Source: Anthopleura xanthogrammica (lineage: Eukaryota > Cnidaria > Anthozoa > Actiniaria > Actiniidae). Taken from it: a DNA stretch of 64,000 bases. Positions 22,101 to 33,117 of this stretch are shown in pieces. Position 1 is the stretch's first letter, and each line of letters starts with the position of its first letter. Both the position numbers and the translations under genes were made by a program. Location of the stretch: positions 1,703,691 through 1,767,690 of the forward strand of contig OZ025218.1 of the NCBI GenBank assembly GCA_964019055.1, read 5' to 3'. Below the pieces are notes generated by a model. That model saw only the letters and a list, made by a program, of their open reading frames with translations, made no database searches and was not told the origin of the DNA.

Positions 22101-25100
22101 ACAAGCAAATCGAAGAAAAAGATGGTTATGAACTCATCACCCTGGGATGCTTGGCACAGGAGGAGCAGTCATACATGCAATGCAATACTCCAAGTAGTGC
22201 ACACAAGAACAGGATATCCTTACTGTGTTGTAAAGGGAAAGACCTGTGTAACTATCAATTAGATCCAACTTTCCTACCACCAACCACTTTATCAATAGGT
22301 ATGGACAACAAGTAAATCCACTCTTAGTTTATGCATCTTGTCATTGGGGCCAGTTTAGTGGTTCACTGCAAGCAGAACCTCCCATCTTTCTCTCCCTCCT
22401 TTTGGCTTGGCAGAGGTAGACTCTGCTGATGTAGAATGTTTCTTTTCAGATACTGCTGTCTGCAATTGTGACAAACAAAATCAGTTTTAAAACCAGTTTT
22501 TAACTGGATTACACATAATACACATGGTAAAATGTAATTTGATGTGACAGCTCTCAAAATCGTGTGGAGGATTATGCTGTGCCTGTCAAAATCTCAGGAT
22601 TTTTTTTGACAACATCCAGGGTTCGAAATTCCCACCAGATAATTGGCTAAATGCGAGTTGAAAATTACACATATCGATTGAAAAGAAATTGAACTCGCAT
22701 TTTCAAGCTAACTCTCTTTTGAGAAAATAATGATAGTGCAAACCGGAAAATAAAGTCTTTGCATTTGCATTCAATCCATTTATCTTGTAGCTGCTCAATG
22801 CACAAGATAAGTTTATCTTGTCATTAAAAAATTGAAATTCTAACCCTGACATTCCTAAGTTAGCCCCACATGCATGACAAATGTAACCTCCTACATCGGC
22901 AGAAGGGAGGAAACCAGAGAATACTGGAATCAAGAGAGAGACCTAACTAACTCTACTCACATGTGATGCCAAGTCCAGGAATTTTAATATTATTCCAACA
23001 AATTGATTTTGCAAAATGTGCATTTTTTTCAAACAGTGTTTATTGATCATTATAGATGATGAGCCAAGTACAGAGCAGAGTAGTGTGGCAACAAAGCAGT
23101 ACTTCTACCTGTTTGTTACTGCAGGGGCATGCTCCTTTGTGTTTGTAGTCTTCCTTGTTGTACTATATTTAAGGTAAGAGACAACCAACCTTATAAAACA
23201 CCTTGTTTGATAAGATAGAATGGGATTTGTAGTAATACAATACAATACGATAAACTTTATTTAAAGAGGGTGACGTACTAATCCATCGAGTTATCTAACT
23301 TATGGCTATTTGTCCACTGAAATTCTACTGAAAGTTAGAAGTTGATTTGTTGCGGAGGGAGGAAAACTGGAGAACCTGGAGAAAAACCCTCGGAGCACAG
23401 TGGAGAACCAAGAAACACTAATCACAACAACACCAAGCCCAGGTGGACTCCAACCTGGGTTGCATTGGTGAGAGGCAACTCTTTCACCGCTATGCCAACC
23501 GTGCTTCCTGTATGATCGGCATTGCACATCACTTAGGAATACCTGGCTATCCACCATTAGGTACCCCTCTTCCTAAGAATGACCATTATAATCATTGATG
23601 TTTATTTACATTTATTAGGTTTGGAAAAATGAGACAAATTACCATTCCACTTTACATATGATCGGCATAGCATAGTAATTAGGAATACCTGGATATCCCC
23701 ACCCCTCCCCCCTAAAAATGACCATAATAATCATCAATGTTTATTAACATTTATTAGGTTTAGAGAAATGAGACGGAGACTACCATCCCACTTTACATAT
23801 GATCGGCATAGCACATTCATCAGTTCCGGGGAAACACTCAAAGACTATTTTGACCAAAGCTCCGGCAGTGGATCTGGTCTGCCGTTACTGGTTAGTACAA
23901 CTTGTTTTATTCATAAAGTAATAGACCTCTGTAGCTTGGGCATGTTTTCCCCCATTACAGCCCACATACATAGTCACACATGTCCAGGACTGGCCCAAGA
24001 TAATCTTGCCCCAAATATGTAGTCCCCTGGAAGGCCCCTACATGCCATTGTCTTATGAAATTAGAATCAAATTAGGTTCTTTGTTGGAGTTGTATTCATA
24101 TTGATTTCATGTGTCTTCTCATGCACAGCCATTAAACAAAGAAATAATACTCTAGGGAATGTCACATGGTTTGAAATGGGAAAACATTATGCCTAAGCTA
24201 GGAAGGTCCATTCTTTTATAACCATGTAGAAATAATAATTTTTAAGAAGATTTTGAAGGACGAAAACTTTAGAATTTTGGAGAAAAATTGCACCAGTGAT
24301 TACTAACCAGCAACTAAAAATAAAAATAAAATAAAAATAAAAGTAAAAATAATTGGGAATGCCTCACAGTAAGTTTTATAAGTAGGTGAAAAAAATCTAG
24401 TAACAAAATAGGGAAGTTTTTGTCATTTTGCCTACTCTACTGGTGGCAATCCCTGGCCTGATTACTAAGCCCACTTGTGGGATACTGACCCGGGGTCACA
24501 TTGATGGGAATAAACTCATGCCGAGCTTACCATAGCAGTAAATAATTTAATTCTTTTGTATTCAAAGAATATGTACCCAAGCAGTAGTTTTTGGAGTTCT
24601 TTCAAATTTGCAGATTAAGATGAAAGTACTATTAACTTTAAGTTTCTTTGACTTCTTATTGAGTACAGTAATCATAAGACCCCCAGGTCTATTTCCTGTT
24701 CCCATTCAAGCTTATCTTTAAATCTTATATAAACATCATTCGAAGGTGGATCCCTGAGACAGAGATAAATGGGTCTTGACCTAAGGTTGTATTACTTCCT
24801 GTGATTAATAACAAACTACTACCATAAATATCTTGTTCTTGACCAAAGGTATTTAGATTTCCGGCTTCACTTTAACTCAGAAATTGTGCATTTTTTACAC
24901 ACAAAAAAACTAACAGAAAATGCATTCTGACAATTTGTTTGGATCTTGGGACCTGAGAGCTTCATATTTTGCCATTGCACTAAATTCCTTGCTTACGAAA
25001 GAAAGTAGTCTAGAATCCCATCAAATATGTTAAGGACCACAATGTGCCCAGACACATGGGTCCCAGGACACACATTATAAAATCCTAGTGCGATCACTAA

Positions 25101-28100
25101 AAAAATATTTATATATTTACTAAACCCTCATCTATGTTACTTCAAAAATTATTTCCATGACACTTTTTTTCAAGTCAAAGAATATCATTGTTGAAATCAA
25201 AGCCTCCAGTATGGGTCTCCTACAAATCCTTGTTATTCAATATACCATAGAATGGTTTGACCTTTGTAAACCTTGAAGAACCAATGCATTGGTCCAAACT
25301 TTACCACCCTCTACCTAGACTATCATCTTCATTTCTTTTGACTTACTAAGTTTTAAGAGTAAAATAAGTTTCTTTCACATAAATTGATTGTTATTGCCCG
25401 AGCTTCTGGGCCCATGGCCCGTCTTCAGGCATTACAAAATGGATTTACCAAATTCAGTCAGATCTTAAAAATTTGCACGGAAAAACAAACGTTATTTTTA
25501 TAGAATGTATCATTCTTGATCTCTCTTAGAAAAAACGTTTGCTTGAAGCAACATAACATGACTCTAATAATTAATTTATAAACACTATGTTTTTTTACTA
25601 TATGTTTTTTATGTGTTTCCCCCTGTTTCACGTTACCGGTACTTTTTTTTTTTTTGTAATTAAATATGACATAGACCCCCCAGATGAGCGACTTCGCTCT
25701 TGGGGTTAATGTTTGTTCAAATATGTTTAAATAAAAAAACACACCTAATGCTTAATTTTTGATCTCATTAGGTACAAAGGACTATTGCAAAGCAGGTGAC
25801 ATTGATCCAGAGTGTAGGCAAAGGCCGTTATGGTGAAGTATGGAAAGCAAGGTGGCATGGTGAAGACGTGGCTGTCAAAATCTTCCTCTCACACTGTGAG
25901 ACATCCTGGATGAGGGAAACTGAAATATACCAAACTGTTCTTCTACGACATGACAGCATTCTAGGATTCGTTGCTTCGGATATTATCGGCAGTGGTCAAG
26001 TTACACAAATGTACCTTATTACGGATTACCACAGCCTTGGTTCTTTATACGATTTTCTTCGAATTCACCGACTGGATAAAAAGGTCATGGGCAAACTAGT
26101 ATTTTCTGCTGCCGCAGGGGTTGCGCACCTGCATGCTGAAATCCGCGGCACCCAAGGCAAACCCATGATTGCGCACCGAGACATTAAAAGTAAAAATGTA
26201 CTGGTTAAAGATAACTTAACATGCTGTATAGCAGATTTTGGACTTGCCGTCAAATATGTACCAGATTCAAAATCAATAGATGTGAAATCAGATACCAGGG
26301 TTGGTACCAAAAGATACATGTGCCCTGAGGTTCTTTCACATACACTGGACTCTAAGAGCTTTGATGCTTATAGAATGGCTGATATGTATTCGTTTGGTCT
26401 TGTATTATGGGAAATCGTAAGGCGGTGTATATCTGACGGTAAGAAAAAACACAGGGAACCCACATTCTAATGATTATGCTTGACCTAATTTGCATATCTG
26501 AATATTACAGAGCATTGTGATGGTGTTACACATTTCAACCCCCCATAAGAGCTTCTGTTTCAACTCGACTATATTCAAGTCTAAAATTATACAAAATATG
26601 CTTATTAGAATGAAGTGAGTCACCAAAAACCTAGAAATGTGAGATCGCTGACGATCATCCGAAACATTCATATCCAACAAGTAAAGCTTTTTTGATACAA
26701 ACTGCAACTTGAGGATGCTCACAGCAGGTGAAACTGTGACTTGTAAAATATCTCATGTCAATCAACAGTTATCGCGCAGTCGAAACATGTAAAATGTATC
26801 TACCCATAATCCTTGCCGTTTTGGCTTTGTAGATTTTCAGGTGACTAACTTTATTGAAATGGCTATATTTGTCGTTCTGAGATTGAGGAAAAAACTTGGT
26901 CGAGTTGGTATTGCAGTATATTGTAGAACTGTTTTAGGTGACATATTTCAAAGATGACATCTGTTTCCATTCCTAAAACAGTTCCGCAATGCAGGGCCAA
27001 AGCAAGCCTCGAAAAACTGGGGGAAGGGGGGTATATAGTAACATGTGACCACGAGAAATGAAAGTTTAATTCCATACTTGCTTTACTTTTCTGGAGAAAA
27101 CTAATGGCTTCTGTGGAGGCTATGGCCCAGCAATGCACTGCAATGCCTACGCGACCCAGTTTTTTTCTCACTCTTGGAACAGCTAATAATCAGGCACAAT
27201 CACAAGAGATCGTTAGTATAAAGTCTAGTCGTTGCCTCAAATCAAGGAAGAAACCAAACAAACTCTACTCACATGTGATGCAGAGTTCAGGAATCAAACC
27301 TGAGGTCCCGGAGGTGAGAGGAGAGTGTGTTACCACTATACCACCCTTCATCCCTAACCTAACTTGTTTTTCTGTTTTGTGAAGAAACTGGTCTGTGTGA
27401 AGACTATGAGGTGCCATACTATGACATAGTACCAAACGATCCAAGCTTTGACGACATGAAAAAAGTAGTGGTGACTGAGAAGAAAAGACCTGATATTCCA
27501 AATAGATGGCGCAGAGATGAGGTAAGCATGATGATGATAATCATTTATTTATTCATTTATTTATTTATTTACAATGATATTTTAACAGGATGCTCCTTCA
27601 CTTTAGTGATTTTCAAGAAGGTCCTGTAAAACTAATTTTTATGCATCAAAATGGAGTTAAGAAAAAGTTGAAGGCAAATTATTGAAACAAAATGAGAAAA
27701 ATTACAATTGTGCAAAAAATGTAAAAATTCAAATAGCATACTTTAAAGAGTTCATTCAGAAAAAATAGACTTAAATTGAGAAATTTTTGATGATGGTTTA
27801 ACAACATCACTTAGATTGTTCCATTCTTTACCTGGTGTATAGCACTATTTCCTGTGACATACTTAAGCCTTTTGTTTTTTGTGTGTCAACCAGCGATCGA
27901 TTGACTGATTAAACAAAGCCACTTGTGACAAGCTTTTGTGAAATCGGTTGGCATATTATTAAACATTACAATGCTAATTTTTCGTATTCCACAAACTAGT
28001 GCTATTACGATGATCAAATTCCATAATATAAAGATCAACTGCATTAGTTATCTTTTAATTTAAAGCTATTCTAATAATAATCTAATAACAGGGCTGTAGC

Positions 28101-28476
28101 AAGAGTTGAAGGAAGATCTGGGGGGGAGGGGGCACAAGGGCACTCCTCAACACGTGATCACAAAAAAATGAATATTTAATTCTTAATGTCTTTACCCCCC
28201 CCCGGCCACTGTGGGCACTACGGCCTTGTCTAATAATAATAAACAGTACAATATGCATGTGTGACTCTCAATACACAGTGCACATAGTGAGGAAAATATA
28301 ATTGTGCGTTCATATCATATTTTGAATTTCAGACGTTGAGAGTAATGGGAAAGCTGATGGCAGAATGTTGGTCCCATAACCCCGCCGCACGACTTACAGC
28401 TCTCCGCGTCAAAAAATCGTTGGACAAGATTGTCTCTCTAAACAGAGAACCCATCTCTCCTGGAAATCCATGCTAG
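16160..28476 (+). CDS. BMPR1: BMP type I receptor serine/threonine kinase (ALK3/ALK6-like), seven coding exons
   Basis: Exons 16160-16217, 22014-22298, 23056-23173, 23758-23890, 25772-26438, 27385-27521 and 28333-28476 join in frame to 513 aa; all introns are GT-AG. Exon 1 encodes a signal peptide (core [11 protein letters not shown]). Exon 2 is the cysteine-rich ligand-binding ectodomain, ending in the family CC-x4-LCNY signature. Exon 3 has the transmembrane helix (~130-153). Exon 4 has the GS box [10 protein letters not shown] (~189-198). The kinase has [15 protein letters not shown] (K234), HRDIKSKN (D335), DFG (D353) and GTKRYM, ending RLTALRVKK. The L45 loop ([11 protein letters not shown]) is closest to BMPR1. 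Known role: BMP binding with a type II receptor, GS phosphorylation, Smad1/5/8 activation. Oddities: Ala of the APE motif is Cys (MCPE, C382); the first intron is 5.8 kb; part of exon 4 is tandemly duplicated upstream. Identification firm; vertebrate subtype not implied. Confidence 0.95.
18776..19000. mobile_element. Foldback MITE (family A), copy 1
   Basis: Its left arm includes GGAATTTGTTTTTTCACT and GCCGCCAGTCAAAAATATAA; the right arm is an imperfect reverse complement around TGATTGACGGAAATGAAAAA. It shares these blocks with 21008-21180 and 57287-57535. The left arm carries an extra ~60 bp. Confidence 0.6.
19292..19450. mobile_element. 159-bp foldback MITE with ~62-bp arms
   Basis: It begins AATAGCAGATATCAGAGTTA and ends TAATTTTGATATCTGCTATT; CATTTGG and CCAAATG mark the inner ends of the arms. 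No coding capacity. Confidence 0.8.
20060..20560. repeat. Degenerate ~125-151 bp tandem repeat, about four copies
   Basis: GTAG anchors at 20081, 20205, 20352 and 20503 mark successive units. Each has TGTAG, a GTATWYGTGYATATG block, ATTGGCC(A/T)TC, AAAATGCC and a TTTAGAA...GGCAAG block in the same order. Confidence 0.75.
20664..20963. repeat. Near-perfect 150-bp tandem duplication
   Basis: Two adjacent 150-bp units, both beginning ATTCTCATTAAC and ending ACCTGAAAAA, with about three differences (two near GTGAAATGTG/GTAAAGTGTG and one in AAAACGACC/AAAATGACC). The low divergence implies a recent duplication. Confidence 0.9.
21008..21180. mobile_element. Foldback MITE (family A), copy 2
   Basis: TGAATATTCTGCGAAGACAT at the left and AGAATATTGAGAATCAT at the right are the arms. 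The interior GGTACCTTTTATATTTTTGA is the reverse complement of part of copy 1 (near 18905-18930). Confidence 0.65.
21385..21865. repeat. Tandem array of the ~56-57 bp GATCTAAGTCAGGGCA repeat
   Basis: About eight units of 56-68 bp built on CTGATCTAAGTCAGGGCA, GGCTAACTCACAGATCAAA and CCTGAAACAACCTCTGGG. The last three units (~21661-21828) are nearly identical. The same unit occurs at 35909, 41573, 41790, 46785 (inverted) and 59168, usually next to tRNA-like SINE sequence. Confidence 0.9.
22890..22975 (-). repeat. SINE (family S1) fragment
   Basis: GAGAGACCTAACTAACTCTA followed by CTCACATGTGATGCCAAGTCCAGG is shared with the S1 copies at 27225 and 42040. It lies in intron 2 of the BMP receptor gene. 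Confidence 0.6.
23310..23515 (-). repeat. tRNA-derived SINE (family S2)
   Basis: On the minus strand the head reads GGTTGGCATAGCGGTGAAAG (A-box region), then GGTTGGAGTCC (B-box-like), followed by a body with TTTTTCTCCAGGTTCTCCAG. It ends exactly where the tandem duplication of receptor exon 4 begins. Confidence 0.75.
23511..23800 (+). repeat. Tandem duplication covering the start of BMP receptor exon 4
   Basis: Units of 146 and 141 bp begin TATGATCGGCAT at 23511, 23657 and 23798. Each includes the end of intron 3 with a TTTATTAG acceptor and the first ~50 bases of exon 4. In the upstream copy the acceptor is intact (exon would start at 23619), but a 2-base deletion shifts the frame to a TGA, so it is a pseudo-exon. 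The downstream copy is the exon used in the model. Confidence 0.85.
24885..25095. repeat. Interspersed repeat, empty-site copy
   Basis: About 200 bases from AACAGAAAATGCATTCTGACA through CTAAATTCCTTGCTTACGAAA to AAAATCCTAGTGCGATCAC match 43220-43500. The copy there carries an extra 108-bp insertion. Confidence 0.7.
27225..27355 (-). repeat. tRNA-derived SINE (family S1)
   Basis: Read on the minus strand: GGGTGGTATAGTGGTAACAC (A-box region), CTCTCCTCTCACCTC, then CAGGTTTGATTCCTG (B-box-like), followed by CATCACATGTGAGTAGAGTT. It lies in intron 5 of the BMP receptor gene. Confidence 0.75.
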
Positions 28477-28998
28477 AGTCAAGGACATTGAACAGTAAGA
28501 GGGTTAATCATGCCCCAAATGGCAAAATATTGTATGCCGTGGAATACTTCCTAGGGAATGGCAGTTACTTTTTCAGAGTACAGTTGCTGTTCACATTCAG
28601 ATAGGTAGTCACTATCCTGTGTTCAGCTCAACTCTGAAACTACTGCTATCTCAAATATAAAATTACTTTAGCATATCCAATTCATCTGATAACTGTTTCA
28701 TCTGAATTGGTCAACTGTGGCTATTCTTCAAAATGTACAAAGAAACGAATGAATAAGCTACAAAAATGTTACAACAAATGTTACAAATAAGTACATCATT
28801 ATTGCTTTCCGATTGTTATCATTGTTTTTGAGAAATGAGAAATCGCGGGCAGTCGACCATGTTCATAAATAATTGAAGATTGGTTAAATTGCTTGGCTAT
28901 AAACAATATGGGCTTCCCTTTAGTATGATTCTTATCGCTTTAGGAAGTACATACCTCCCCTCCCCCCAGAGCATTGTACGTTGCTGCAGAATTAATTA

Positions 28999-29050
28999 AT
29001 CATTGCATTAAAAATCATTGCATTAAAAATCATTGCATTAAAAATCATTG
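28999..29050. repeat. 17-bp tandem repeat
   Basis: AATCATTGCATTAAAA repeated three times, then a shortened copy. Confidence 0.85.
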
Positions 29051-29117
29051 CAATGACAGTTTCAAATTCTCCATAGGATTAGCCTTATTCTCAGATTGAT
29101 ATAATATTCATGTGTTT

Positions 29118-29325
29118 CAGTGCTCAACACTAATGCTAGTCCACTAGTCTGGGACTAGTACACCTTTGCTCTGGGTTAGTAAAAATTCGGACTCTCTAGT
29201 CCATAAGCTAGTGGGCTTTTTCTAAGGTTATGAAGAGAAATTATTTCATTTCTTCTGAGCTATTGGATTTATAGACTTACTAGCCCATTGCCTAGTATCT
29301 GAAAAAGTTAGTGTCGAGCACTTTG
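29118..29325. mobile_element. hAT-like MITE, CAGTGCTCAACACTAA termini
   Basis: Left end CAGTGCTCAACACTAA; right end TTAGTGTCGAGCACTTTG. The same terminal motif bounds the 108-bp insertion at 43351-43458. The CAG start suggests the hAT superfamily; an 8-bp target duplication is not clear here. Confidence 0.6.
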
Positions 29326-29756
29326 AAAGTTCATGGAATCTCAAAGTGCTTATTTTTATTATTTACATTGCACATCATTGAATTTTTGAATACTCGGCGT
29401 TAAGATGAGGTTGCACTTCTTGAAAGAGAGTTCAAACGGTCAACATGGGAATTTGAAATTTTCACTCCTGACTAGAAAAAGGCTTAGATTTTTTGTCAAA
29501 TTTATTTTTGAATTTGGTCATTTCATGTTCAAAATTAAAATACTTCTATTATTATTACAGTTCTAGGTCAAAAAAGTGATTGAAATGTCATGGTAAATGG
29601 TTTTCCATGGTGTTATAATTGTATTCTCTGACTTAAATTTACATAACATTAAGTCAGAGAAAACAATTATAGAATAATGAATGATAAACCTGACTTTAGT
29701 AACGAGATTTTTAAGGATATATGCAATGACTATTGTTTTCCATGTTTGGTAATTAG

Positions 29757-29880
29757 ACCCTTTCATGTGACGTCAAAGCAGCTCAATTTGAAGGACAAAA
29801 CAAAAGAATTTCAATCTCTTGAGATTAGGAAACTATTATTTTGTCCTCCAAATTGAGCTGCATTCCGAAGGGCCATAAGG
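29757..29880. mobile_element. Foldback element with GCAGCTCAATTTGAAGGACA arms
   Basis: AGCAGCTCAATTTGAAGGAC pairs with GTCCTCCAAATTGAGCTGC about 70 bp away. TAGACCCTTTCATGTGACGT precedes it. The same blocks are found at 56582 and 60059. Confidence 0.7.
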
Positions 29881-30649
29881 GAAGGTCTATACAAGTGTAA
29901 TTTCAAATAACAAATTCTTCACCCAATATTTAATTTTTTTAGCGAAGACTATTTAGAAGGGAGAGGATGTCAAGAACAAGTAACTTAGTGGTTAGACCAG
30001 TTCTTTGTAAAGAGAGATAGGGTGATGGCTGTCTGGACAATTTTCTTTTATGCCAATATTTCAAATATTTTTTTATCTGGGAAAACCAACAAAGCTAGTG
30101 CTATCCAAAAAGTTTTTCATTCCCCTCCCCTCCCCTCCCCCAAGTATTGTGGCCTAGTGATATAGACTATGGAATGGGAATTTGAGAAATGGGATTTTAG
30201 AGGGATGGGGATAGCCTGAAGATAGTACATCTAGTAAGAGCCTTGTTGGTAAACTAAGTTGAAGTATTAGAAATAAGCAACATCTTGTAATTTTGAATGG
30301 CTTCTGCCTCAAATGCCACTTATTTGTTTTGCATCGGGGGGGGGGGGGGGTAGCCATTCCTGCTCAGGGGGAGGGGGTGGGGAGAGGATATTTTCTGGCA
30401 ATATATTAGTGTGAATATTTACTGTAAATATATCAATAATAATGTGATAAAAGGACAATAGTTAATTCAAGATTATTAATCCATGTATTATATAGAGTTT
30501 ACTCTTTTGTTTGATTTGTCAAGAATTTACTCTGCAAAGTGTAATTTATGTTGTTAAAAAAATTATATCAACAATAAAATAATTAAGAAATTTTTGTAGA
30601 AAACTTGTTTCTCATGACTGTTATGAATGTCACAAAACCCTCAAATCAA

Positions 30650-30781
30650 GGGGAGACCTAACCTGAGTCAGTACCCTCCCCTGCCCTTCCCCTAGACCCT
30701 GATACTCAGGTTAGGGGAGACCTAACCTGAGTCAGTCCCCTCCCCCACCCTTCCCCTAGAACCTGATACTCTGGTTAAGGG
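30650..30781. repeat. 64-bp tandem repeat, two copies
   Basis: GGGGAGACCTAACCTGAGTC starts at 30650 and 30714, with a third partial start near 30778. The units include CTTCCCCTAGA and CCTGATACTC. Confidence 0.85.
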
Positions 30782-30784
30782 AGA

Positions 30785-30870
30785 CCTAGCAAATTTTACG
30801 CACATGTGATGCCAACTCCAGAAATCAAACCTGAGACCCCAGAGGTGAGAGGAGAGTGTATCCCGAATTT
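30785..30870 (-). repeat. SINE (family S1) fragment
   Basis: CACATGTGATGCCAACTCCA, AATCAAACCTGAGACC and CCAGAGGTGAGAGGAGAGTG match the S1 head and body on the minus strand. The A-box end is missing here. Confidence 0.65.
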
Positions 30871-30959
30871 GTTTCGAGGTACTAATATTCTCTGTGTTTC
30901 TCTGATTGTTGATTATTTATGTCACTCTCTTTCTGTCTCCCTGTCTCTCTCTGCCCCTC

Positions 30960-31215
30960 TGTCCGTCTCTGTCTGTCTGTCCGTCTGTCCGTCTGTCCGT
31001 CTGTCCGTCTGTCCGTCTGTCCGTCTGTCCGTCTGTCCGTCTGTCCGTCTGTCCGTCTGTCCGTCTGTCCGTCTGTCCGTCTGTCCGTCTGTCCGTCTGT
31101 CCGTCTGTCCGTCTGTCCGTCTGTCCGTCTGTCCGTCTGTCCGTCTGTCCGTCTGTCCGTCTGTCCGTCTGTCCGTCTGTCCGTCTGTCCGTCTGTCCGT
31201 CTGTCCGTCTGTCCG
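30960..31215. repeat. (CTGTCCGT)n octamer microsatellite
   Basis: About 30 uninterrupted copies of an 8-base unit, flanked by degenerate CTGTCT/CTCTGT runs. Because 8 is not a multiple of 3 and the unit has no stop, every frame on both strands is open, giving spurious Ser/Val/Cys/Arg repeat proteins. Confidence 0.95.
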
Positions 31216-31614
31216 TCAGTCCGTATCTGTCTGTCTGTCTGTCTATCTTTCTCTCTGTCTCTTTCTCTTTGTCACACGACACCCACTATATATATTACAC
31301 GGGTTTACTAATTATAGCTAAAATCACTTCCGGCCAAGTACACTACCCCTATACCACCCTTGTAAAGGATCCCTGAATCCTTTTAGCAACTCTTTTTAAA
31401 TTCCTCCTTTTGCCAACTCTTTTTCCTCAATCCCCCCCCCCCCCGCCAGTATAATTATTAAACCCAGACTACATTCACTTTCAGTTTATTTGCTGAATGA
31501 AATCCGATTCATGCTAATGAAGCAAAATATACACAATAACTTAATAAGCGTATATCGGCCAATCCCTAAGATCGAGCCTCGTCACCAGTTCAGGAAGATA
31601 TCGATGTTATCGAT

Positions 31615-31784
31615 AGAGCAGATATCGTATGAGTATGAAAAGTGATGGCACACGGCACGGTTACAGCGCGGCGCGGACACGACACCGAATGTTGAATGTT
31701 TCCATACACGGCACGGCACTGACACGGTCACGGCAAGGTGCGGTCCGTAACGTAAGTGCTTCATCGTCATACGAAAACTGCTCT
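31615..31784. mobile_element. GC-rich foldback MITE
   Basis: AGAGCAGATATCGTATGAGT at the left pairs with the reverse complement of TCATACGAAAACTGCTCT at the right. The interior repeats CACGGCACGG. It is markedly more GC-rich than its surroundings. Confidence 0.6.
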
Positions 31785-32258
31785 AAGAACTGCCCGCGCA
31801 CTCGTGCGCACAACGACGCACGATATGTAGGATTACAATTTATTGAGAAAATCCAATTAATAATTTTCCCGCAAATTTTTTAATGTTATTTCGTGAAATG
31901 CGCCCGCGCGTTCGATCCCTTGATCGATCTTTATGCCTCGACGCACGCAAACCCTTACTTTATTCAACTCGAATATGGCTCTTACCTCACTGCAAAGGCA
32001 GGAAGTACTCCTAGCTAATTAATGAATCCTGTGGTTTGTGTTTTCCGGGACCAACCCAATCATTCTCCAATGGAAGCGCTTCTTTTGCAATGCCATGCCC
32101 TAGAGGACGTCACAAGGCAAAAGCAAACAATGTCTTTTTAACTTCGTCATAAAACGTCATGACTAAGTTAACATTGAAGTTTGTTAAAGGAGGAAGCAGT
32201 GTCATAAATCAGATATATTCGAGGCATCATATTCTTACAGAGATTGAAAGATTCCTCG

Positions 32259-32322
32259 ATGTCTTCACAAGATTCTACAGCCGGCCTCAATGAAGTGGAT
32301 GGAAGACTGAATTTAGATCAAT
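32259..32322 (+). CDS. Candidate alternative first coding exon of the caspase gene (CARD-less isoform)
   Basis: An ATG opens a 21-codon frame (begins MSSQDSTAG, ends LNLDQ) closed by a consensus donor (CAAT|GTAAGAAC) in phase 1. Every intron of the caspase gene is phase 1, so this exon can join directly to exon 2 at 34779, reading NLDQ-C-KEAETDD. The product would have no CARD. It cannot splice into the CARD exon at its ATG, because the junction would make a TGA. GGACGTCAC at ~32106 could serve a separate promoter. It could also belong to an unrelated gene. Confidence 0.4.
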
Positions 32323-33065
32323 GTAAGAACTAACTTAGCTACTGTCTTTTTTTTCTTCAAATTTTCGACTTTTCATCTTCATATCTTAAAACAATTTTTT
32401 AGGTGTTTTTAAAAGTTAAAAAAAAATTAGTTAAAACTCTACTAAATTCTAAATTTAGACACAGTCAGTATATATGGTACTTTTTGACTTTTTGGAAGTC
32501 ACTTTTGAAATCAATATCTTGGTAAAATGTTTACTAACAGAAAAGGAAATATGGTAAACAAGTTCTAGCGATTGAGTTCAGTCGTGTGTGCAGTGCAATT
32601 TTTTTGGTGATTCAGTTAATTTTCTCTTTTTTTTTCTAGTTGACCATGAAATTTGTTGCAATTAAATTAAATATATATATATATATCCCACTGTATTCCA
32701 TCGATTTTATACAATTCTCGTTCTCTTAAAACAGTGTATAATTAACTCAGCTATTTCATTTTTTCCTGGATTTGATCAGGATTTTTCTACATCGGACTCA
32801 GTCTGACCCAAAACATAGACTTACCAGCTAGAATCTGTAGTGTGGGGCGGGTTAAGATACTCTTGTAAAAAAAGAGAAGAAAAGTTCGTATTCAAATCAT
32901 CACCAAAATTATCCAGGATAACTCCCCTACCGTTACATATCGTTACAAATGAGTTTAAAATTTCAATTTTGAGCTAAAATTGTTATCGCATTACGAAATA
33001 ATTTTTGACACGATTTAATGTAGAAAATTTCCCCTTCGTCGGGGGACGGTAAAGACTGGTACTAG

Positions 33066-33117
33066 TGACGTCATAGGCTCTTCCACCATTTCAGTTCTTG
33101 TTACACAGAGTATAAAA
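33066..33117 (+). promoter_or_regulatory. Caspase core promoter: CRE plus TATA box
   Basis: A perfect TGACGTCA palindrome at 33066-33073 is followed 38 bases later by TATAAAA at 33111-33117. The predicted start codon is at 33162, so transcription from this TATA would leave a 5' UTR of about 20 bases. This arrangement supports 33162 as the first exon of the CARD isoform. Confidence 0.55.

Noticed and set aside
30806..31376. Overlapping 120-170 codon frames on both strands
   Set aside because: They are translations of the (CTGTCCGT)n microsatellite, open in every frame, with no domain or splice context.
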